A DNA stretch of 64,000 nt, taken from NCBI GenBank assembly GCA_900465675.1, contig UBJR01000009.1, positions 620,001-684,000 of the forward strand, read 5' to 3'. Positions 36,001 through 44,229 of this stretch are shown here, in pieces. The stretch's first letter is position 1; every line of letters begins with the position of its first letter. The position numbers were made by a program, and so were the translations under genes. Below the pieces are notes generated by a model that was not told the origin of the DNA, did no database searches, and was given only the letters and a program-made list of their open reading frames with translations. Source of the DNA: Hyphomicrobiales bacterium. GTDB lineage: Bacteria; Pseudomonadota; Alphaproteobacteria; Rhizobiales; Rhizobiaceae.

Positions 36001-36117
36001 AGCTGATGCATTTCGTGGTTCTCTCCCAGTGCCACCGCATTAGCTGTTCCCCTCTGGAGGTTTATTGACCTTCACACCTTTAAAGGGCCCCGGCTTTCCG
36101 GTGGCCCTCTTTTTTTG
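36001..36117 (+). ncRNA. abcR2: AbcR-type trans-acting sRNA, second copy (alpha-r15 family)
   Basis: A second, independently promoted RNA of the same length, highly similar to the first copy in the loop CTCCCAGT, in the GCATTAGCTGTTCCCCTCTG block and in the terminator. The two diverge mainly between the promoter region and the first loop, for example CACATGGCGGCTTTTC versus CATTTCGTGGTTCTC, so they may differ in targets or in expression. The terminator is AGGGCC/GGCCCT with a T7 run at 36110-36117. Confidence 0.85.
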
Positions 36118-36231
36118 CTTAAAATTTAATCAGAAAAATATCTCGCAAGAGCTCACACCGTCGTGACTTGCATATCGTAGGCCGTCGATCCATATATCGA
36201 GAAATTTCGATTTACGGATCGGCACGGAACG

Positions 36232-36525
36232 ATGGATAAGGACGAAATCCTCAAGGCGCTTTCTCATCCGACACGGATGGAAATCCTCAACTGGCTGAAG
36301 AATCCCGAGGCACATTTCAAGTCTCAGGAGCATCCGCTGGAAATGGGTGTCTGCGCCAGCCAGTTCGAACGTTGCGGTCTGTCGCAATCCACCGTCTCCT
36401 CGCATCTCGGCACCCTGCACCGCGCCGGCCTAGTGACCACCCGCAGGGTTGGCCAGTGGATCTTCTACAAGCGAAACGAAGAAACGATCGCCGACTTCCT
36501 TAAGCAGCTCTCCCGGGATCTTTGA
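36232..36525 (+). CDS. ArsR family winged-helix regulator
   Basis: A 97-residue regulator: LKALSHPTRMEILNWLKNPE at the start, recognition helix LSQSTVSSHLGTLHRAGLV, wing RRVGQWIFYKRNEE. It lacks the ELCVCDL metal box of arsenic sensors; instead it has C41 and C48 (GVCASQFERC), which could sense oxidants or electrophiles. It is followed 2 bases after its stop by an MFS transporter and then an ene-reductase, so it very probably represses that operon. Position after the abcR sRNAs matches the rhizobial synteny. Confidence 0.9.
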   Translation: MDKDEILKALSHPTRMEILNWLKNPEAHFKSQEHPLEMGVCASQFERCGLSQSTVSSHLGTLHRAGLVTTRRVGQWIFYKRNEETIADFLKQLSRDL

Positions 36526-36527
36526 TC

Positions 36528-37694
36528 ATGCCCCTCGCCCTCCTCGTCCTTGCCCTGAGCTCTTTTGCGATCGGCACCACGGAATTCGTTATCATGGGCC
36601 TGTTGCCGGAGGTCGCTGCCGATCTCTCCGTCAACATTCCCCAGGCAGGCTGGCTCGTCACCGGCTATGCGCTGGCTGTTGCCGTCGGCGCGCCGCTGAT
36701 GGCCGTCTCGACCGCCAAGCTGAAGCGGCGCACGGCGCTGATCGCGCTGATGGCAATCTTCATCGCCGGCAATCTGCTCTGCGCCATCGCCCCGAACTAT
36801 TGGGTGCTGATGTTCGCGCGCGTCGTCACCGCGCTCTGCCATGGCGCCTTCTTCGGTATCGGCTCTGTCGCCGCCGCCGGCCTCGTCAGCGAAGACCGCA
36901 AGGCGCGCGCCGTCGCCCTGATGTTTACCGGCCTGACGCTGGCAAACGTGCTTGGCGTGCCGATCGGCACCGCCATCGGCCAGGCCTATGGCTGGCGCTC
37001 CACCTTTGCCGTGGTCACCGTCGTCGGCATCGTCACCATCCTCGGCCTGATCGCCATCCTGCCGAAGGACAAGAACGAAACGCAGGGCAGCCTGCTCGCC
37101 GAAATCTCGGCGCTGCGCAACGGCCGCCTGTGGCTGGCGCTGTCGACCACCGTGTTCTTCTCGGCCTCGATGTTCGCGCTCTTCACCTATATCGCGCCGC
37201 TTCTGCGCGACGTTACCGGCCTGTCGCCGAAGGGCGTCACCTGGACGCTGTTCCTGATCGGTCTCGGTCTCACCGTCGGCAATCTGCTGGGCGGCAAGCT
37301 CGCCGACTGGAAGCTCGGCGTAACGCTTGCCGGCGTCTTCGCCGCAATCGCCGTCACCTCGATCGTCTTCAGCTATACCAGCCGCTTCTTCATCCCGGCC
37401 GAAATCACCCTGCTCGTCTGGGCGATCGCCACCTTTGCCGCCGTTCCCGCCCTGCAGGTCGGCGTCGTGAGCTTCGGAAAGGATGCCCCGAACCTCGTCT
37501 CGACCATCAATATCGGCGCCTTCAACACCGGCAATGCGCTCGGTGCCTGGGCCGGCGGCATGGTGATCGAGAGCGGCTTCGAACTGACTCGCGTTCCCCT
37601 GGCCGCAGCGCTCATGGCCTTTATCGGCCTCGGCGCCACGGCACTCACCTATCTCTCCGCCAAGGGCAAGACAGCCCCCGCCCCGGCCGAGTGA
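36528..37694 (+). CDS. MFS efflux transporter, AraJ/YdhP type
   Basis: A 388-residue major facilitator with 12 hydrophobic segments. LALSSFAIGTTEFVIMGLLP at the N-terminus and GTAIGQAYGWRSTF (motif C region) are typical of the DHA1 sugar-efflux/AraJ-like group. ATG 36528 is 2 bases after the ArsR stop, indicating translational coupling; the TTG at 36522 is less likely. The neighbouring ene-reductase suggests export or detoxification of an electrophilic compound. Substrate unknown. Confidence 0.9.
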   Translation: MPLALLVLALSSFAIGTTEFVIMGLLPEVAADLSVNIPQAGWLVTGYALAVAVGAPLMAVSTAKLKRRTALIALMAIFIAGNLLCAIAPNYWVLMFARVVTALCHGAFFGIGSVAAAGLVSEDRKARAVALMFTGLTLANVLGVPIGTAIGQAYGWRSTFAVVTVVGIVTILGLIAILPKDKNETQGSLLAEISALRNGRLWLALSTTVFFSASMFALFTYIAPLLRDVTGLSPKGVTWTLFLIGLGLTVGNLLGGKLADWKLGVTLAGVFAAIAVTSIVFSYTSRFFIPAEITLLVWAIATFAAVPALQVGVVSFGKDAPNLVSTINIGAFNTGNALGAWAGGMVIESGFELTRVPLAAALMAFIGLGATALTYLSAKGKTAPAPAE

Positions 37695-37721
37695 TCTCCC
37701 GCCAGAAAAGGAAATACCTTT

Positions 37722-38846
37722 ATGACCAAGCTTTTTGAACCGACACAGGTTGGCGATATCGCCGTCAAGAACCGCATCGTCATGGCGCCGCTGACGCGCA
37801 ACCGCTCGCCGGGTGCCGTTCCGAACGACCTGAATGTCGAATATTACCGCCAGCGCGCCACCGCCGGCCTGATCATCACTGAGGCAACCCCGATCACCCA
37901 TCAGGGCCAGGGATATGCCGACGTGCCCGGCCTCTACACCAAGGAAGCGCTCGACGGCTGGAAGCGTGTCACCGATGCCGTTCACGCTGAAGGCGGCAAG
38001 ATCGTCGTGCAGATGTGGCATGTCGGCCGTATCTCGCACAACACGCTGCAGCCAAATGGCGGCAAGCCTGTTTCCTCGACCAATCGCGCCGCCAAGGGCA
38101 AGACCTATCTCGTCAATGCCGACGGCACCGGTTCCTTCGCCGAGACCTCCGAGCCCCGCGCGCTCGAAACCTCTGAAATCCCCGGCATCATCGAGGATTA
38201 CCGCAAGGCCGCACGCGCAGCTATCGATGCCGGTTTCGACGGCGTCGAAATCCATGGCGCCAATGGCTACCTGCTCGACCAGTTCATGCGCGACGGCATC
38301 AACGACCGCACCGACCAGTATGGCGGCTCGATCGAGAACCGGACCAAGCTGACCTTCGAAGTGGTCGACGCCGTGACCAAGGAAATCGGTGCCGGCCGCA
38401 CGGCGATCCGCCTGTCGCCGGTCACACCGTCCAACGACAGCTACGATTCCAACCCGCAGGCGCTGTTCACCCATGTGGTCGAAGGCCTGGCGAAGTACGA
38501 CCTTGCCTATATCCACATCGTCGAGGGCCAGACCGGCGGCGAGCGCGACTACAAGCAGGGCGACAACCCGTCCTTCGACTACAAGGCGCTGTGCCAGGCC
38601 TATGAAAAGGCCGGCGGCAAGGCCGACTGGATGGTCAACAACGGCTACGACCGCGCAACGGCCATCGACGCCGTCGACAGCGGCCGCGCCGACCTCGTCG
38701 CCTTCGGCAAGCCTTTCATCGCCAACCCCGATCTGGTGAAGCGCCTGGAAAAGAACCTGCCGCTGAACGCCCCGGATCAGGCCACCTTCTATGGCGGCGG
38801 CCAGAAGGGCTATATCGACTATCCGCTGGCCGACAAGGTCGCGTAA
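37722..38846 (+). CDS. alkene reductase, Old Yellow Enzyme family (NemA-like)
   Basis: A 374-residue FMN protein reducing activated C=C bonds, nitro groups or nitrate esters with NADPH. TIM-barrel marks: LFEPTQVGDIAVKNRIVMAP with the FMN site, VQMWHVGRISH (the His of the substrate-binding pair comes later), GFDGVEIHGANGYLLDQFM and the C-terminal DLVAFGKPFIANPDLV. AAAGGA lies before ATG 37722. Third gene of the ArsR-MFS-reductase operon, ended by the terminator at 38869. In other bacteria related reductase genes sit under electrophile-sensing repressors. Confidence 0.93.
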   Translation: MTKLFEPTQVGDIAVKNRIVMAPLTRNRSPGAVPNDLNVEYYRQRATAGLIITEATPITHQGQGYADVPGLYTKEALDGWKRVTDAVHAEGGKIVVQMWHVGRISHNTLQPNGGKPVSSTNRAAKGKTYLVNADGTGSFAETSEPRALETSEIPGIIEDYRKAARAAIDAGFDGVEIHGANGYLLDQFMRDGINDRTDQYGGSIENRTKLTFEVVDAVTKEIGAGRTAIRLSPVTPSNDSYDSNPQALFTHVVEGLAKYDLAYIHIVEGQTGGERDYKQGDNPSFDYKALCQAYEKAGGKADWMVNNGYDRATAIDAVDSGRADLVAFGKPFIANPDLVKRLEKNLPLNAPDQATFYGGGQKGYIDYPLADKVA

Positions 38847-38868
38847 GCCGGCAAAATGGCAGTTGGAG

Positions 38869-38898
38869 ATCCCGCCCTCGTGGCGGGATTTCTTTTTT
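38869..38898 (+). terminator. intrinsic terminator of the ArsR-MFS-reductase operon
   Basis: Perfect 8-bp stem ATCCCGCC/GGCGGGAT (38869-38876/38882-38889), loop CTCGT, followed by TTCTTTTTT. Confidence 0.85.
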
Positions 38899-38917
38899 GG
38901 ACCCGCCTCCACGCTTT

Positions 38918-39045
38918 CCCTCATTCCTGTGGTCGTCACAGAAATCCAGCGCCGCGCGTCTGCGCGGCAGAAGACTCCTTAAGGCTGTCATTCACGGCGC
39001 AGACGCGCCGTGGCTGGATTTCTGCGACAAGCACAGAAATGAGGG
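38918..39045. repeat. REP-like palindromic element with four hairpins
   Basis: The outer arms (38918-38950 and 39013-39045) are inverted copies of about 33 bases with few mismatches (CCCTCATTCCTGTG ... ATCCAGC). Between them stand two perfect hairpins: GCCGCGC/GCGCGGC (loop GTCT) and CACGGCGC/GCGCCGTG (loop AGAC). The design is that of rhizobial intergenic palindromes, but the sequence differs from the element at 129-281. Confidence 0.7.
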
Positions 39046-39100
39046 AGTGCGGGAGCCGGAACTCTTCAAACGCACGTCCCGGCCCACTACCTTCACCCTC

Positions 39101-39898
39101 ATGTTCGAACCCTACCTCTCCCGCTGGGCGCTCACCCCGGACGGCCCACCGATCATCACCCATTGCAGCAATCTCCTGCCGGTGCTCTGGCGCGGCAAAC
39201 CGGCGATGCTGAAAATGTCCGACGACGAGGCCGAACGTGCCGGAGGTGCGGTGCTCGACTGGTGGGATGGCGACGGCGCGGCCAAAGTCTATGCACATGA
39301 CGCATATGCCGTTCTCATGGAGCGCTCGCTCAGCAGCCGCTCGCTGCTGGCCATGGCTCACGAAGAATTGGATGACGAGGCAACGCGGATCATCTGCCGC
39401 ACCGCCAACAGGCTGCATGCGTCACGGACAAAGCCCCTGCCCGCATTGATCCCGCTGGATCGATGGTTTCACGACCTTGCACCGGCTGCCGCCCACCATG
39501 GCGGCATACTCGCCGATTGCCACCGGATCGCCCGAGAGCTTCTGGTGACCCCTCAAGATATCACCGTGCTTCACGGCGATATCCATCACAGCAACATTCT
39601 GGATTTCGGCGAAGATGGCTGGCTTGCGATCGACCCCAAAGGGCTCCATGGCGAGCGCGGCTTCGATTTCGCCAACACCTTCGCCAACGAGGATCTGGAG
39701 ATCATTGCCACACCCGGCCGGCTGCAGCGCCAGTTGCCCATCGTCGCCGAAGAGACAGGCATCGATCCACGCCGCCTGCTGCAATGGATCGCCGCCTATT
39801 CCGGTCTTTCCGCTGCCTGGTTCCTGGCCGACGGCTCGACGGAGAGTGCCGAACTGCAGCTCACCATTGCCCGCATTGCCATCGCCGAACTCGGCTAG
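39101..39898 (+). CDS. APH(6)/hydroxyurea-type phosphotransferase
   Basis: A 265-residue small-molecule kinase of the PF04655 family (streptomycin 6-kinase and hydroxyurea phosphotransferase). The catalytic motif is VLHGDIHHSNIL, with the metal-binding DPKG shortly after (WLAIDPKGLHGERGFDFANT). ATG 39101 is chosen since the frame upstream runs through the palindromic element, not through family sequence. No clear ribosome site. The real substrate is unknown; antibiotic resistance should not be assumed. It ends with a 4-base overlap against the convergent SDR gene. Confidence 0.83.
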   Translation: MFEPYLSRWALTPDGPPIITHCSNLLPVLWRGKPAMLKMSDDEAERAGGAVLDWWDGDGAAKVYAHDAYAVLMERSLSSRSLLAMAHEELDDEATRIICRTANRLHASRTKPLPALIPLDRWFHDLAPAAAHHGGILADCHRIARELLVTPQDITVLHGDIHHSNILDFGEDGWLAIDPKGLHGERGFDFANTFANEDLEIIATPGRLQRQLPIVAEETGIDPRRLLQWIAAYSGLSAAWFLADGSTESAELQLTIARIAIAELG

Positions 39899-40899
39899 CG
39901 CAGCACCGCCGCACGGCTATCGCTCAGCAATCCCGCCGGCTTCGGCAGGCAGCCGAGCGCCATCAATGAGGCCCGCACAGCGTCGTCAACAGGCGTCTGC
40001 GGCTCACGCCCAAGCTCTGCGACAAGCTTCTCGTTCGACATCCGGATCGGCTCTTTCCAGAGATAGCGCATCTCCTTCACCTCCCGCATCACGGTGACGA
40101 AGGGCGCAGCAAGCGGCACGATCCACCACGGAAAGGCGCCGATCTTCGCCCGCCCGCCGGAGACGCGGCGGATCGCCTCGGCCATCTGCCTGCCGTCGCG
40201 GTCCCAGAAGCCCTCCATGTGATAGACGGCGAATGCAGGCAGCAAGGATGCCCGTTCGATAAGTTCGGCCATCGTTTCCGCGACATCCGGAAGATAGGCC
40301 CATTGGTGGCCGATGCCTTTGGGCGACGGGTTCTTCAGAGTCTTTACCGGCTTTCCGGGCGCGACGATCTGCGAAAACCAGCTGTTGCCGGTCGCACCCG
40401 GCCCGAAGAAATCGCCGGCACGGACGATGATGACGCCGGTCCCCGCATCCGCCGCACGCTTCAGCCGCCGCTCCATCTCGGCACGGATCGCGCCCTTGCG
40501 GGTGACGGGGTTTTGCGGGCTGTCTTCCCGCAGGATGGGAAAGGCATCAGGGCCGAAATTATACACCGTTCCCGGCAGCACGATCCGCGCGCCAACAGCC
40601 CGCGCCGCAGCGATCGTATTGCCGAGCATCGGCAGCACCAGCTTTTCCCAATCGCGATAGCCGGGCGGATTGACGCCGTGGACGATGACACTGGCGCCAT
40701 CGGCTGCCGCGGCAACATCAGCAGCATTCATCGCATCGCCCTGTACCCACTCGAGTACCGGCTGGCTTCTGGAAGCCTTCGCGGCATCACGATTAAGCGC
40801 ACGAATATGCCATCCGCGTCCAGCGAGGTTCCGCGCCACCGAGCCGCCGATGCCGCCTGTCGCACCAAGCACGAGCGCAATCTTCCGATCTTCAGTCAT
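39895..40899 (-). CDS. extended SDR / NAD(P)-dependent epimerase-like protein
   Basis: A 334-residue Rossmann-fold protein: N-terminal NAD(P) motif VLGATGGIGGSVARNLAGRG (GATGGIGG), a PGTVYNFGPDAFP segment carrying the likely catalytic Tyr, and a substrate domain. It resembles atypical or extended short-chain dehydrogenases (NmrA-like, NAD-dependent epimerase). The divergent LysR gene 87 bases away is its likely regulator. Substrate unknown. Confidence 0.85.
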   Translation of the reverse strand: MTEDRKIALVLGATGGIGGSVARNLAGRGWHIRALNRDAAKASRSQPVLEWVQGDAMNAADVAAAADGASVIVHGVNPPGYRDWEKLVLPMLGNTIAAARAVGARIVLPGTVYNFGPDAFPILREDSPQNPVTRKGAIRAEMERRLKRAADAGTGVIIVRAGDFFGPGATGNSWFSQIVAPGKPVKTLKNPSPKGIGHQWAYLPDVAETMAELIERASLLPAFAVYHMEGFWDRDGRQMAEAIRRVSGGRAKIGAFPWWIVPLAAPFVTVMREVKEMRYLWKEPIRMSNEKLVAELGREPQTPVDDAVRASLMALGCLPKPAGLLSDSRAAVLR

Positions 40900-40986
40900 A
40901 TCGATCTCCTTTGATGGAGATGATTGTGTCGCAGATCACACATAAACGAAATTGACGAAATAACTGAATCATCTATACATAAATTT

Positions 40987-41895
40987 ATGATCGAAGAGCC
41001 AAGCTGGGATTTCTACCGCACCTTTCTGACCGTGCTCCGCCATGGGTCGCTCTCGGCTGCCGCCCGCGAACTCGGCCTGACACAGCCGACCGTCGGCCGC
41101 CATATCGACGCGCTGGAGCAGGCTGTCGGCACGCAGCTGTTTACCCGCTCGCAGAGCGGATTGCTGCCGACCGAGGCCGCCCGCGCCTTGGCGCCCTTCG
41201 CCGAAACCATGGCGTCAAGTTCGTCTGCGCTGTTGCGGGCTGCATCCGGTCACCGTAACAGGATCGAGGGAACGGTGCGCATCAGCGCCAGCGAGGTGAT
41301 TGCCGTCGAAGTGCTCCCGCCGATCCTTGCATCCCTGCAGGAACGCCACCCGGCGCTCGAGATCGAGCTGTCCGCATCGGATGATGTCGAGGACCTGCTG
41401 AACCGCGAGGCCGATATCGCCGTGAGGATGATGGAGCCGCAGCAGGATGCCCTTGTCGTCAGGCGCATCGGCGACATTCCGATTGCCTGCTACGCGCACC
41501 GCGCCTATCTGGCGCGCCACGGAACACCCGAAACGCTTGAGGATATCAGGGATCACCGGCTGATCGGTTTCGACCGGCAAACAGCCTATGTGCGGACGAT
41601 GGTGCAGCGCTTTCCGGCCGCCGGCGGCATCGCCTTTGCGTTCCGCACCGATAGCTACCTGGCGCAACTCGCCGCCATCAGAAGCGGCTGCGGCATCGGC
41701 ATGTGCCAGACCGGTCTCGGCGACGCCGACCCGAACCTCGTGCGCGTCCTTCCTGGCATCATGGACATGCATATCGGCACCTGGGTGGCGATGCACGAAA
41801 ACCTGAAGACCTCGCCGCGCTGCCGCGCCGCCTTCGATGCCCTGGTCGAAGGGTTGAAGATCTATCTGGACAATTGCGTGAGCACGCGCGCCTGA
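40987..41895 (+). CDS. LysR family transcriptional regulator
   Basis: A 302-residue LysR protein: helix-turn-helix TVLRHGSLSAAARELGLTQP, TVGRHIDALEQAVGTQLF, then a PBP2-type effector domain (VRISASEVIAVEVLPPILAS). ATG 40987 (MIEEPSWDFYRTF) gives the standard start; an upstream start at 40924 would add 21 residues reaching close to the SDR start, so is unlikely. Divergent from the SDR gene with an AT-rich spacer suited to a LysR site. Confidence 0.92.
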   Translation: MIEEPSWDFYRTFLTVLRHGSLSAAARELGLTQPTVGRHIDALEQAVGTQLFTRSQSGLLPTEAARALAPFAETMASSSSALLRAASGHRNRIEGTVRISASEVIAVEVLPPILASLQERHPALEIELSASDDVEDLLNREADIAVRMMEPQQDALVVRRIGDIPIACYAHRAYLARHGTPETLEDIRDHRLIGFDRQTAYVRTMVQRFPAAGGIAFAFRTDSYLAQLAAIRSGCGIGMCQTGLGDADPNLVRVLPGIMDMHIGTWVAMHENLKTSPRCRAAFDALVEGLKIYLDNCVSTRA

Positions 41896-41928
41896 CGGCG
41901 CACGATCGAAGGACGGATTTCCGGTCTC

Positions 41929-42213
41929 TCAGACGCCGGGAGAGGCTTCCGCCCCGCGGCGGCCGGCGAGCAGGCCATCCACCACTTCGGTTTCAGGACG
42001 GTCACCGCCCTCGGCATATTCCTCGTGCCACTTGCCCTTGTCGTCCTGCCAGCTGATCTCGGCGGAATCGCCGCCGACCTGCTGTTCGGCAGCAACGATA
42101 CGGGCCGCCTCGAGCGCCTCGGCATGCGACGGGAAGGCTTCGGAATAGACGCCGCCGAACCTGTAGGCCCAGCCTCCGTCATGCGGGACAACCTCATAAA
42201 CCACCTTGACCAT
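41929..42213 (-). CDS. DUF2188 domain protein
   Basis: A 94-residue basic-acidic small protein. The core VVPHDGGWAYRFGGVYSEAF and SHAEALEAARIVAAEQQ is the DUF2188 pattern (PF09954), an alpha/beta domain in which a Trp-aromatic strand is followed by a helix; no biochemical role is established. A strong AGGAGAGG site before ATG 42213 fixes the start. The C-terminus (DGLLAGRRGAEASPGV) is probably flexible. Confidence 0.82.
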   Translation of the reverse strand: MVKVVYEVVPHDGGWAYRFGGVYSEAFPSHAEALEAARIVAAEQQVGGDSAEISWQDDKGKWHEEYAEGGDRPETEVVDGLLAGRRGAEASPGV

Positions 42214-42437
42214 GCACCTCTCCTTTTTCTCGTGGGCGCGGCAAAGAACTTCCGGGAATGATCCGGCCGGTCGCGGCGGCAAAAGAAGACGAGGGCACGC
42301 CGCGATTGTGTCCGGCAAACCGATGAGGCAGTATTCCATTAAATCCGCATTAGCGCAAATTGCACCGTTGAAGCACCATCTTGATTAAAGAAATCATCGG
42401 CTTAGATTGATCGCATGAATCAAATCCGGAGCCAGGC

Positions 42438-43535
42438 GTGACACTGATTTCACGATTGCGGGACGAGAAATTTCTGATTGTCGCGTTCCTTGCCGCCATC
42501 GCCGGCTACGCGCTCGAACATAGCGTCATGGCGATGGGCCGCGGTGCCGCGCTGATCGCCGCAGCAGCCCTTGTCGGCACCATCGTTCTCGCCTCGATCC
42601 GGGTGGCGCACCATGCCGAAATCCTCGCCGTCAAGGTTGGCGATCCCTACGGCACGATGATCCTGACGCTGTCGGCGGTGCTGGTCGAAGTCATCATCCT
42701 CGCCATCATGATGTCAGGCGAAAGCTCGCCGACGCTGGTGCGCGACACGATCTATTCGGCGCTGATGCTGGATATCAACGGCATCCTCGGCCTTGCCGCC
42801 CTGCTCGGCGGCTTGAAGCATGGCGAACAGCCCTATAACGACAACTCGGGCAAGACCTATGGCGTAATGATCCTAACGGCCATCGGCATCTCGATGATCG
42901 TCCCGGAATTCGTTCCGGAAGCCAAATGGCACTATTACTCGGCCTTCACCATCGTCGCGATGATCGCGCTCTATGGGCTCTTCCTGCGCATGCAGGTCGG
43001 CCAGCACAGCTATTTCTTCAGCTACAGCTATCCCCGCGTCGAGCGGAAGGCAGGATCAGCAGACAAGGAACATGCGGACGAACCGGCCTCCGCCTCGATC
43101 ATCACCATCCTGGTCGGCGTCGTCATCATCGGCGGTCTTGCCGAATTCATGTCCGCCTTCATGACCGAAGGCCTGCGCGACACCGGCGCGCCGGTCGCTC
43201 TGACCGCCATCGTCGTCGCCGCCATCTCCGCCGCGCCTGAAATCCTCACTGCCCTTCGGGCGGCGCTGAAAAACCGCATGCAGGCAACCGTCAACATCGC
43301 CATGGGCGCCTCGCTCTCGACGGTGATCCTGACCGTTCCCGTGATGGAAGCCATCGCGCTCTACACCGGCCAACCCTTCGTCATGGCGATGACGCCCGTC
43401 CAGACCGTAATGGTCGCCATCACCCTGATCGCCGCCGCCATCAACCTCAACGACGGCGAAACCAACGCCATCGAGGGCATGACCCATTTCATCCTGTTCG
43501 CAACATTTCTGATGCTGACGGCGCTGGGGCTGTGA
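42438..43535 (+). CDS. chaA: Ca2+/H+ exchanger, ChaA-like (CaCA family)
   Basis: A 365-residue membrane antiporter of ten to eleven hydrophobic segments with the two CaCA alpha repeats: ILTLSAVLVEVIILAIMM (first) and ALTAIVVAAISAAPEILTAL (second), each with the conserved acidic residue for cation binding. It likely exports Ca2+, Na+ or K+ against protons. Start GTG 42438 with GGAG upstream. The last stop is 3 bases from the stop of the convergent vapC gene. Confidence 0.9.
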   Translation: MTLISRLRDEKFLIVAFLAAIAGYALEHSVMAMGRGAALIAAAALVGTIVLASIRVAHHAEILAVKVGDPYGTMILTLSAVLVEVIILAIMMSGESSPTLVRDTIYSALMLDINGILGLAALLGGLKHGEQPYNDNSGKTYGVMILTAIGISMIVPEFVPEAKWHYYSAFTIVAMIALYGLFLRMQVGQHSYFFSYSYPRVERKAGSADKEHADEPASASIITILVGVVIIGGLAEFMSAFMTEGLRDTGAPVALTAIVVAAISAAPEILTALRAALKNRMQATVNIAMGASLSTVILTVPVMEAIALYTGQPFVMAMTPVQTVMVAITLIAAAINLNDGETNAIEGMTHFILFATFLMLTALGL

Positions 43536-43538
43536 TCG

Positions 43539-43931
43539 TCAGAGGCGCGCGGCGAGAGGATGATCCGCAAGCGCGCGGTCGATAGTCACGAGCTGGAGAT
43601 TTTCGACCTGGCATTGGGCAAGCAGCAACCGGTCGAAGGGATCGCGGGTGTCAGGCTCCGGCTCGGCGGCCGTGATGGCATGGGCGATCTCAATCGGCAG
43701 AAATCTCAGGCCAGCAGCCGTCAGATAATTCGGAATGACATCAAGCGAAAGCTGCGGAACGAGCTTTCCCAATCGGGCTTTAATGGCGATTTCCCATAGG
43801 CTGGCGACACTGACAAAAGCGTCCGTATCATCTTCGGCAAGGCTCTTCGCGACGGCCGGAAATCGCTCCGCAAGCTCGTTATCAACAATCGCGAGAACGA
43901 TATGAGTATCCAGAAGCAAGCGAAGCGTCAC
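43539..43931 (-). CDS. vapC: PIN-domain toxin, VapC-like
   Basis: A 130-residue ribonuclease toxin of the PIN fold. Acidic catalytic residues: Asp in RLLLDTHIVLAI, Glu in VSVASLWEIAIKARLGKL, Asp in DTRDPFDRLLLAQ and Asp in LVTIDRALA. The SLWEIAIK form belongs to the VapC group paired with Phd/YefM-type antitoxins. ATG 43931 overlaps the stop of the antitoxin gene (ATGA), so the two are coupled. Confidence 0.92.
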   Translation of the reverse strand: MTLRLLLDTHIVLAIVDNELAERFPAVAKSLAEDDTDAFVSVASLWEIAIKARLGKLVPQLSLDVIPNYLTAAGLRFLPIEIAHAITAAEPEPDTRDPFDRLLLAQCQVENLQLVTIDRALADHPLAARL

Positions 43932-44188
43932 GGCAGCGGCCTGAGCAGAAAGTCTTCGGGCAACGGTTCATCGAAGTCATCGGCAATGAACCCGGCTGCC
44001 CGCGTGATCCCGTGCGCTTTCAGATAGGCCTGCCCCGCCGCAAGATCCAAACCGCCGCGCGGCTTGTGCGGCACGAGATCAAAAACCGGTCGGCCATTGC
44101 GAGTCACGACAATCGTCTCGCCCTCCTCGACCTCACGGGCAAGTTCAGTCAACCGGTTCTTGGCATCTCGGATCGATACGGTCTTCAT
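43928..44188 (-). CDS. Phd/YefM-type antitoxin
   Basis: An 86-residue antitoxin from ATG 44188. The N-terminal MKTVSIRDAKNRLTELAREV and TIVVTRNGRPVFDLVP are the Phd/YefM DNA-binding fold; the acidic C-terminal tail (FIADDFDEPLPEDFLL) should wrap the VapC active site. An ATG at 44215 is possible but less supported. Antitoxin-first order, 4-base overlap with vapC, and probable autorepression at the region near 44190-44230. Confidence 0.9.
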   Translation of the reverse strand: MKTVSIRDAKNRLTELAREVEEGETIVVTRNGRPVFDLVPHKPRGGLDLAAGQAYLKAHGITRAAGFIADDFDEPLPEDFLLRPLP

Positions 44189-44229
44189 CGGGCTAATGTA
44201 GCTACTTGTAGCCACACCGTCAAATCACG

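Noticed and set aside
36465..38939. 824-codon minus-strand frame across the MFS and reductase genes
   Set aside because: Antisense shadow; the plus-strand genes are supported by motifs and coupling.
38897..39100. N-terminal extension of the kinase gene
   Set aside because: The extension would translate the palindromic element, and the family start lies at 39101.
42374..42425. TTGAT/ATCAA words upstream of the Ca2+/H+ exchanger as an FNR/FixK box
   Set aside because: Spacing between the halves is 6 or 7 bases, not 4, so it is not a valid site.
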